11,163 nt of DNA from Sphingomonas hengshuiensis. Lineage in GTDB: Bacteria; Pseudomonadota; Alphaproteobacteria; Sphingomonadales; Sphingomonadaceae. The position numbers were made by a program, and so were the translations under genes. Within the stretch, counting starts at the first letter, position 1, and each line of letters begins with the position of its first letter. This document shows, piece after piece, positions 6,392-11,163 of the stretch. The notes beneath the pieces were generated by a model, which saw nothing but the letters and a program-made list of their open reading frames with translations, made no database searches and had not been told where the DNA came from. The stretch spans positions 1 to 11,163 of the forward strand of contig QFNF01000055.1 in NCBI GenBank assembly GCA_003240755.1, written 5' to 3'.

Positions 6392-7254
6392 CCGGTCCGG
6401 TGTCCGAGCGCGAACAGGGCATGATCCTGGTCAACGTGCTGATGTTCGTGGCGATCGCCAGCGGGCTCGTCCTGCTGATGATAAACCGCGAGGAGGTGGC
6501 GCTCGACCGGTCGATCCGCTCGCGCGAGGCGTCGCGCGCGCTGGCGATCGTGCGCGGGGGCGAGCTGTCGGCGCTGTCGGCGCTGCAACGCGATGCGCGG
6601 GTGGCGCCCGAGGCCGATTATCCGGGCGAGCCATGGGGCGCGATCGGCGAGAACGGGATCGCGATCGACGGCGGCAGCTTCGACCTCGCCATCGCCGATG
6701 CCGAGGGGCGGTTCAACGTCAATTCGGTGCGGCGCGAGCTGGACCCGATCCCGCAGTTGCTGTTCCTGCGCATCGCCGCCGCCGCGGGAATCGAGGAGGA
6801 GAAGGCGGTAGCGGCGATCGCGCTGATCCGCGAGCGGGGGCCGGTGCAGGATCTGCGCCCGCTGGCCGTGTTCCTGCCCCCCGGGCAGGCGCAACTGCTG
6901 GCGCGGATGGCGACGGCATTGCCGGGCGATACCGCGATCAATCTGAACGCGGCGACGCCGGAGCTGATGGCGGTGCTGTTCGATCCGCAAAAGGCGGCGC
7001 GGCTGATCGCGACGCGCAACCGGCAGGGCTATCTGTCGAAGGACGATCTGGCGCGCGAGGACGTGACCGCGCCGGGGGGCACCCGGTTCAGGTCGGATCA
7101 TTACTGGGTCCGCACCCGCGCGACGATCGGCGGCACGGTGCAGCAGGGCGCGACGCTGATCCAGCGGGTCGAGCGCGAAGGCGGCGCGGTCGCGGTGCCG
7201 GTGGAACGGTGGCGCAACGCCGCGATCCCGCCGGAAGTGCCGGGGTTCGGGTAG
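6388..7254 (+). CDS. gspK: Type II secretion minor pseudopilin GspK
   Basis: This 288-residue protein starts in an ATGA overlap with gspJ. The prepilin-type leader ends at G11 and is followed by mature 'MILVNVLMFVAIASGLVLL'. Position +5 is Asn (N16) rather than Glu, as expected for GspK, the pseudopilin that caps the tip. The segments 'DAEGRFNVNSV' at 104-113 and 'INLNAATPELM' at 184-194 are the usual GspK landmarks, the latter in the helix-hairpin-helix-like repeat. The C-terminal part 'SDHYWVRTRATIGG' fits the final beta segment. It should form a complex with GspI and GspJ in the inner membrane and periplasm. No gspL or gspM follows; the next gene is on the other strand, so the operon ends here. 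Confidence 0.93.
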   Translation: MTGPVSEREQGMILVNVLMFVAIASGLVLLMINREEVALDRSIRSREASRALAIVRGGELSALSALQRDARVAPEADYPGEPWGAIGENGIAIDGGSFDLAIADAEGRFNVNSVRRELDPIPQLLFLRIAAAAGIEEEKAVAAIALIRERGPVQDLRPLAVFLPPGQAQLLARMATALPGDTAINLNAATPELMAVLFDPQKAARLIATRNRQGYLSKDDLAREDVTAPGGTRFRSDHYWVRTRATIGGTVQQGATLIQRVEREGGAVAVPVERWRNAAIPPEVPGFG

Positions 7255-7265
7255 GGCGGCGGCCA

Positions 7266-7282
7266 AAGTTCACTAAGTTCAC
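7266..7282. repeat. Short tandem repeat AAGTTCAC in the gap after gspK
   Basis: AAGTTCAC occurs at 7266-7273 and 7275-7282, separated by one T, so a 9-base unit is repeated about twice. It lies within the 197-base non-coding gap 7255-7451 between the convergent gspK and unknown-function genes. The rest of the gap holds only a small 5-bp hairpin (GGTCG at 7342-7346 with CGACC at 7352-7356) and no gene I can support. No T-tract terminator is visible. Confidence 0.45.
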
Positions 7283-7451
7283 ACTCGCCACGTTTCGCGC
7301 GCAAGTCGCATTTGGGGCGGTGCGGCGGTTTCAAAGAGCGTGGTCGGAACGCGACCGGGGTGCAGTCTGGCGCGTGCGGGGGATGTAGGAAAGCGGGAAC
7401 GACCGGGCGAGCCGAGGTGTCGGCGGTCGAACCGTCGTACTGTGCCGGGCG

Positions 7452-7925
7452 TCAGGTCCGAAGCTCGGTTCCATCGCCGAGGTGAAGCTTACCGTCGCGA
7501 ACGGTGAACCACCGGGCCGGGCCGTCGCGCCAGTCCACCAGATGCCATTGCGGCTGCCCGTCCGTCGTCGAAAAGGTCAGGAATCGCCGTCCGCTATCTG
7601 TCGTAAGCATCACCTCGGGCAAGGAACCGAACAATTCGCATCGTGCGACCCGTTCGTTGCGTAGCAGATCGAAGGCAGGCTCCCAAAGGTCTTCGTCGCT
7701 CCAACTGCCGCAGCGGATCGCCGTTTGATCCTCGATGCGCCAACTCCACTCGACGCCGAGCGATACGTCGCCCTGCGGGATACCGAGGGAGCCGTCATGC
7801 CTGGTCGTCGGGTGCGTCGTACCGAGTTCGAGAAACAACGCCGATCCATAGCCCCGCCAGACATGGCGTATCGGCAACCCGATGAGCGAGGCGGCGAAGG
7901 ACTCGAAGGCTTTGGCTGGTGTCAT
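7452..7925 (-). CDS. Conserved-looking protein of unknown function
   Basis: I do not recognise a named domain. The ATG at 7925 gives 157 residues; an in-frame GTG at 7934 is an alternative. The frame is open further upstream, but that part translates a REP-like element and is probably not coding. The protein is soluble, with no signal peptide or membrane span. It is Trp-rich, with the ordered segments 'GSALFLELG' at 27-35, 'GDVSLGVEWSWRIED' at 52-66, 'IRCGSWSDEDLW' at 70-81, 'CELFGSLPEVMLTTDSGRRF' at 96-115 and 'GQPQWHLVDW' at 123-132. The strand-rich, evenly spaced motifs suggest a compact beta-fold of the sort seen in small hypothetical proteins across many bacteria. No function is proposed. 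It lies downstream of yraN with 177 bases between them, so common transcription is doubtful. Confidence 0.7.
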   Translation of the reverse strand: MTPAKAFESFAASLIGLPIRHVWRGYGSALFLELGTTHPTTRHDGSLGIPQGDVSLGVEWSWRIEDQTAIRCGSWSDEDLWEPAFDLLRNERVARCELFGSLPEVMLTTDSGRRFLTFSTTDGQPQWHLVDWRDGPARWFTVRDGKLHLGDGTELRT

Positions 7926-8038
7926 GGCGGACACCGTAGCTGCGTTGGGTGCCGCTCGGTAAGGGGCGATGGTGTAGAAGAGGACGTCGCGTTGGCGCAG
8001 GCCGGGCCTCGTGCGGTTCCCGTTCCATGCCGTAACCG

Positions 8039-8066
8039 GGAGATCCCAGCCTTCGCTGTGATGACG
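8039..8066. repeat. REP-like hairpin element
   Basis: The core is CAGC (8047-8050), loop CTTC (8051-8054), GCTG (8055-8058), flanked by 'GGAGATCC' on the left and 'TGATGACG' on the right. The layout GAGATCCCxGC-CTTC-GCxGGGATGACG is that of common short palindromes in alphaproteobacterial intergenic DNA; this copy has one decayed stem pair. It lies in the gene-free stretch 7926-8102 between yraN and the unknown-function gene. Confidence 0.5.
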
Positions 8067-8102
8067 TTGGCGGCAGGCTGACCGGCTGGTTCGTCTCACG
8101 GG

Positions 8103-8486
8103 CTAATACCCGATCCACGCATTCTCGATATGGCGTGGGGCGGTGCGCGGGGCGAGGAGGATGACGTCGATGCGGAGGTCGCAGCCTTCGGCATAGGTCG
8201 CCGCCAGTATCTCCGCCGCCGCCGCGACGCGTGCGAGGCGGCGTTCGTCGATCGCGTGGTCGAGGTCGGTCGCGGTCGCGCGGGTCTTTACCTCGACGAA
8301 GGCGACGATGTTCGCCTTGCGCGCGATCAGGTCGACCTCGCCTGCCTTGGTGCGCACCCGCCGGGCGAGGATACGCCAGCCCTTCAGCCGCAGCCACCAC
8401 CCCGCGATGCGCTCGCCCCGGCGGCCGGCATCGTCGGCAGCGACGCGGGAGGCGCGCGAGCGGGGACGGGGCGGGCGGGGCAGCAC
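8103..8486 (-). CDS. yraN: YraN family protein (UPF0102), nuclease-like
   Basis: This 127-residue protein has the usual UPF0102 length and signature: 'GRRGERIAGWWLRLKGWRIL' at 21-40, 'GEVDLIA' at 49-55 and 'FVEVKTR' at 63-69. E25, D52 and E65-x-K67 match the PD-(D/E)xK-like endonuclease core seen in the family. The cellular role is not established; a Holliday-junction-resolvase-like fold is known for the family. The start is a GTG at 8486 with no evident Shine-Dalgarno, and the first 20 residues are Pro/Arg-rich, so the true start may be later. In many proteobacteria yraN follows rsmI; here the upstream gene, 39 bases away in the same direction, is a PHB-depolymerase-type esterase, so the usual neighbour is absent. 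A 5-bp hairpin (CCGCC 8504-8508 with GGCGG 8514-8518) lies between them. Confidence 0.88.
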   Translation of the reverse strand: MLPRPPRPRSRASRVAADDAGRRGERIAGWWLRLKGWRILARRVRTKAGEVDLIARKANIVAFVEVKTRATATDLDHAIDERRLARVAAAAEILAATYAEGCDLRIDVILLAPRTAPRHIENAWIGY

Positions 8487-8525
8487 GCGGCGGTTGTGCC
8501 GTACCGCCGCTGTGGCGGCAAGCGA

Positions 8526-9593
8526 TCAGCGCAGCAGGCCGGCGGTCCGCAGCGCCTTTTCGATCGTCGCCTGTACGCCGCTGGCAGGCGTGGGGGCGGG
8601 CGTCATGCGTTCGAGCTTGGCGGCCGGTCGCGTCGGGGACGCTGCGGGAGCCGTTGCCGGCCGGGCGGCGGCGTCAGTCAGGCCCCAGCCGCGCGCGATT
8701 TCCAGCGTGCTCGACAGGCCGACGTCGAGCATGAACGGACCGGCGGCACCGATCCCGCTATGACCGTCGACGGGCACGCCGTGGCCCATGCCGGCGATGC
8801 GCCATTCCTCGACCAGCGGGCGGCCCGAAGCGTCTAGCCATGCGCGGCGCGACCAGTTGGCGTCGCCGGAGCGTTCGGTGGGTTCGACCGGCAGCGCGTG
8901 GACGGTGCGCCATTGATCGACCAGCGCATCGCTGTTGGCGACGACGACGGTCGGGTCGGCGGTGCCGTGCCAGATCGCGACGCGCGGGATGCGCGCCGAC
9001 GACGCGATGGCGCGCGGGGCGGTGGCGGGCTGGCCGCGCATCCGCTCCAGCGCGGCACGCACGCCGATCGCGGTGCCATAGGGGAGCCCGCCGATGATCG
9101 CGCCGGCGGCAAAGCGTTCGGGCCATGTCGCCAGCAGCACCGCGGTCATCGCGCCGCCCGCCGACAGGCCGGTGACGAACACCCGCGCCGGATCGATCGC
9201 ATGGGCGGCCACTGCCGCGTCGATCATCGCGACGATCGATTCGGCCTCGCCGCCGATCCGGGTGATGTCGGCGTCCTCGAACCAGTTGAAGCACAGATTG
9301 GCATTGTTGGCGCGGCGCTGTTCGGGGAACAGCACCGCGAACCCTTCGCCATCGGCCAAAGTCGACCAGCCGGTGCCATGGTCATAGACCGCCGCATTCT
9401 GGGTACAGCCGTGCAGTGCCACGACCAACGCCGCGCCGGGACGCAGGTCGGTCGGGACATGCAGTCGCGCGCGCAGATTGCCGGGATCGGGGGCAAAGCC
9501 GGTCAGGTCGTGCAGCCGGTCGGGTACGTCGGATGCCGCCCCGGCGGCGCGCATGCGCGACAGGTTCGTCAGCGTGTCGGAGAGCGAAGCCAT
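8526..9593 (-). CDS. PHB depolymerase family esterase (alpha/beta hydrolase)
   Basis: This 355-residue protein has the layout of the short-chain-length PHB depolymerase/esterase family. 'ALHGCTQ' at 59-65 forms the oxyanion region, 'GLSAGG' at 142-147 holds the nucleophile S144, 'WHGTADPTV' supplies D213, and 'GMGHGVPV' supplies H271. 'CFNWFE' at 101-106 and the tail of the catalytic domain 'GPFMLDVGLSSTLEIARGWGL' also fit. There is no signal peptide, unlike secreted depolymerases, so a cytoplasmic esterase acting on stored polyhydroxyalkanoate or on other esters is likely. After the catalytic domain comes an Ala/Pro-rich linker (about 308-338) and a short amphipathic-looking end 'VQATIEKALRTAGLL'. 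The ATG at 9593 has GAAGG (9603-9607 on the plus strand as CCTTC) 9 bases upstream. No substrate can be stated from sequence. Confidence 0.9.
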   Translation of the reverse strand: MASLSDTLTNLSRMRAAGAASDVPDRLHDLTGFAPDPGNLRARLHVPTDLRPGAALVVALHGCTQNAAVYDHGTGWSTLADGEGFAVLFPEQRRANNANLCFNWFEDADITRIGGEAESIVAMIDAAVAAHAIDPARVFVTGLSAGGAMTAVLLATWPERFAAGAIIGGLPYGTAIGVRAALERMRGQPATAPRAIASSARIPRVAIWHGTADPTVVVANSDALVDQWRTVHALPVEPTERSGDANWSRRAWLDASGRPLVEEWRIAGMGHGVPVDGHSGIGAAGPFMLDVGLSSTLEIARGWGLTDAAARPATAPAASPTRPAAKLERMTPAPTPASGVQATIEKALRTAGLLR

Positions 9594-9810
9594 GAATCGG
9601 TGCCTTCAATCGCGGGGTCCATCAGGACGACAGACACAGGATATGGCGGCTATGCTGCGCTGCACAATAGGGTGTGGCGATTAACGGGCCATGCGCGCAT
9701 GATCGATTGGCTCGGCGCAGCGGGGTTCTTGAAGGCTGCCGGCTTAAAAATGGAAGCAGTGCCGCCCATCAAGTCCAACAGGGAATGCAAGATCGGCAAC
9801 GGGGCGGTCC

Positions 9811-9832
9811 ATGGCCGGATCGCCGGCGCCAT
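9811..9832 (-). other. Hairpin downstream of tRNA-Pro, possible 3' end signal
   Basis: On the minus strand ATGG-CG-CCGG-CGAT-CCGG-CCAT folds into an 8-bp stem with a 2-base bulge, about 25 bases beyond the tRNA's CCA. It has no T-tract, so termination or processing here is speculative. The rest of the 263-base gap 9594-9856 holds no gene I can support. Confidence 0.2.
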
Positions 9833-9856
9833 CGCGTTTGCGCGCGCAGTTCCATA

Positions 9857-9933
9857 TGGTCGGGGAGAGAGGATTCGAACCTCCGGCCCCTGCCTCCCGA
9901 AGGCAGTGCTCTACCAGGCTGAGCTACTCCCCG
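9857..9933 (-). tRNA. tRNA-Pro (anticodon CGG)
   Basis: The 77-base cloverleaf on the minus strand starts CGGGGAG and ends CTCCCCG-A-CCA, giving a perfect 7-bp acceptor stem, discriminator A and an encoded CCA. The D arm contains AGCTCAGCCTGGTAGAGC. The anticodon stem CTGCC/GGCAG encloses TTCGGGA, so the anticodon is CGG, reading the proline codon CCG. The T arm is GGAGG-TTCGAAT-CCTCT with one G-T wobble. No integrase or duplicated 3' end is nearby, so there is no sign that it serves as an attachment site. Confidence 0.96.
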
Positions 9934-9984
9934 ACGGAGTATCGGCACGGCCCCGAAAGGCGCCTGCCGTTGCTTGGAGGCGCG

Positions 9985-10013
9985 CCTATAGCGGGCGGTC
10001 ACGGGGTCCGCAA
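9985..10013 (-). promoter_or_regulatory. Candidate sigma-70-type promoter for tRNA-Pro
   Basis: On the minus strand TTGCGG (10008-10013) and TATAGG (9985-9990) are separated by exactly 17 bases, about 50 bases upstream of the tRNA 5' end. The hexamers match consensus at 3/6 and 4/6. Confidence 0.42.
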
Positions 10014-10036
10014 GCGGGATTCGCGCGGGTGCCTGT

Positions 10037-10064
10037 TTGGCTTTGCCGGGGAAGCTGCTAGGGG
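10037..10064 (+). promoter_or_regulatory. Candidate promoter for lepA
   Basis: TTGGCT (10037-10042) and TAGGGG (10059-10064) are 16 bases apart, about 35 bases before the lepA GTG. The -10 match is weak, so this is a positional guess. Confidence 0.25.
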
Positions 10065-10099
10065 CGCTGGCAACCCCACCTCTTTTCGATTGTGTGACC

Positions 10100-11163
10100 G
10101 TGGCCACTCCGCTCGACAAACTGCGCAACTTCTCGATCATCGCCCATATCGACCATGGCAAGTCGACCCTTGCCGACCGGCTGATCCAGCGTACCGGCGG
10201 CCTCGCCGAGCGCGAGATGTCGGCGCAGGTGCTGGACAATATGGAGATCGAGAAGGAACGCGGCATCACCATCAAGGCGCAGACGGTGCGCCTCGAATGG
10301 AAGGGCCATGTCCTCAACCTGATGGACACACCGGGGCATGTCGACTTCGCCTATGAGGTGTCGCGGTCGCTGGCGGCGTGCGAGGGCGCGCTGCTGGTGG
10401 TCGATGCCGCGCAGGGGGTCGAGGCGCAGACGCTCGCCAACGTCTATCAGTCGATCGAACACGACCATGAGATCATCCCGGTCATCAACAAGATCGACCT
10501 GCCCGCCGCCGAGCCGGAAAAGGTCAAGGCCGAGATCGAGGACCTGATCGGGCTCGACACGTCGCGATCGGTGCTGGCATCGGCCAAGGCCGGGATCGGC
10601 ATCGACGAGATCCTCGACGCGATCGTCGAACAGATACCCGCCCCCAGGGGGGACGCGAACGCGCCGCTGAAGGCGATGCTGGTCGATAGCTGGTACGACC
10701 CGTATCTGGGCGTCGTCATCCTGATCCGGGTGATCGACGGGTCGATCCGCAAGGGGCAGCAGATCAGGTTCATGAACGCCGACACGACGCACCTCGTCGA
10801 CCGGGTCGGGGCGTTCCGGCCGAAGATCGAGCAGCTACCCGATCTCGGCCCGGGCGAGATCGGATTCATCACCGCGCAGATCAAGGAAGTGGCGCAGACG
10901 ATGGTCGGCGACACGATCACCGACGCCAGGCGCCCGACCGCCGAAGCGCTGCCCGGGTTCAAGGAAGTACAGTCGGTGGTGTTCTGCGGCCTGTTCCCGG
11001 TCGATGCCGCCGATTTCGACAAGTTGCGCGAATCGATCAGCAAGCTGCGGCTGAACGATGCCAGCTTCACCTTCGAGATGGAAAGCTCGGCGGCGTTGGG
11101 CTTCGGCTTCCGCTGCGGGTTCCTGGGGCTGCTGCATCTGGAGATCATCCAGGAGCGGCTGAC
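10100..11163 (+). CDS. lepA: Elongation factor 4 (LepA), 3' end outside window
   Basis: The first 354 codons of a roughly 600-residue ribosome-associated translational GTPase are present; EF4 back-translocates or remodels stalled ribosomes and contributes to ribosome biogenesis. The start '[21 protein letters not shown]' is the family N-terminus, with the P-loop at 15-23 (A-H-I-D-H-G-K-S-T). Other GTPase motifs are the switch I region '[12 protein letters not shown]' at 51-62, 'DTPGH' at 76-80, 'NKID' at 130-133 and 'ASAK' later. A beta-barrel domain II follows from about residue 190 ('[17 protein letters not shown]'), and the next domain includes '[17 protein letters not shown]'; the frame runs off the right edge after 'HLEIIQERL'. 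The GTG at 10100 is preferred because family proteins begin close to it; an in-frame GTG at 10094 is possible. No Shine-Dalgarno is visible. lepB, often next to lepA, would lie beyond the window if present. Confidence 0.96.
   Translation, partial: MATPLDKLRNFSIIAHIDHGKSTLADRLIQRTGGLAEREMSAQVLDNMEIEKERGITIKAQTVRLEWKGHVLNLMDTPGHVDFAYEVSRSLAACEGALLVVDAAQGVEAQTLANVYQSIEHDHEIIPVINKIDLPAAEPEKVKAEIEDLIGLDTSRSVLASAKAGIGIDEILDAIVEQIPAPRGDANAPLKAMLVDSWYDPYLGVVILIRVIDGSIRKGQQIRFMNADTTHLVDRVGAFRPKIEQLPDLGPGEIGFITAQIKEVAQTMVGDTITDARRPTAEALPGFKEVQSVVFCGLFPVDAADFDKLRESISKLRLNDASFTFEMESSAALGFGFRCGFLGLLHLEIIQERL

Noticed and set aside
7926..8099. N-terminal extension of the unknown-function gene
   Set aside because: It translates the REP-like element and flanks; no Shine-Dalgarno supports the distal start, and the ATG at 7925 fits better.
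9744..9756. Run of A (T on the minus strand) as an intrinsic terminator for tRNA-Pro
   Set aside because: No stable stem directly precedes the T-run on the minus strand; only a 4-bp pairing is possible.
9857..9933. tRNA-Pro as an integration (attachment) site
   Set aside because: There is no integrase gene, no duplicated tRNA 3' end and no foreign-looking island on either side.
8898..10061. 387-codon plus-strand open frame
   Set aside because: It runs antisense through the esterase and across the tRNA gene; the composition is Arg/Gly-rich with no recognisable domain.
1..11163. CRISPR array, prophage or toxin-antitoxin pair
   Set aside because: No regularly spaced direct repeats, phage structural genes or small overlapping toxin-antitoxin pair were seen on either strand.

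Overview
The window is GC-rich DNA (roughly two thirds G+C) that reads as a sphingomonad chromosome (Alphaproteobacteria, probably Sphingomonas or a close relative). This rests on codon bias, on family-level resemblance of the proteins, and on dispersed intergenic palindromes of the kind I associate with that group. Species cannot be named from the sequence. I see no integrase, transposase, CRISPR array or phage gene, so it looks like core or near-core chromosome.

Layout, left to right. (a) 1-956, plus: 3' part of a GguC/AraD1-family (FAH-superfamily) sugar-acid protein, cut by the window edge. (b) 957-1078: gap between convergent genes, holding one copy of a dispersed repeat. (c) 1079-2593: a genome-maintenance-like trio, with a minus-strand NUDIX hydrolase divergent from an AlkB-like dioxygenase whose 3' end overlaps a small HIRAN-domain gene. 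(d) 2594-2759: a large imperfect palindrome between convergent genes, carrying a second copy of the repeat. (e) 2760-4061, minus: a KgtP-like 2-oxoglutarate/H+ symporter. (f) 4129-7254: a fragment of a type II secretion locus, with gspN on minus and, divergently and with overlapping 5' ends, a periplasmic-binding-like protein followed by gspJ and gspK joined by ATGA overlaps. (g) 7452-9593, minus: a conserved-looking protein of unknown function, yraN, and a cytoplasmic PHB-depolymerase-family esterase. (h) 9857-9933, minus: tRNA-Pro(CGG). (i) 10100 to the right edge, plus: lepA (elongation factor 4), truncated by the window.

Working relationships: gspJ and gspK encode minor pseudopilins that should act together at the tip of the T2SS pseudopilus. 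GspN is an inner-membrane accessory protein of the same machine. The binding-protein-like gene at the head of the J-K operon is the least expected member. The AlkB/HIRAN pair and the divergent NUDIX gene could form a nucleic-acid repair and nucleotide clean-up neighbourhood, but this is inferred from families and adjacency only. The remaining genes look like unrelated housekeeping or metabolic units. Nothing in the window is clearly an undescribed system. The best leads are the binding-protein-gspJ-gspK unit, the AlkB-HIRAN overlap and the dispersed palindromes between convergent genes.
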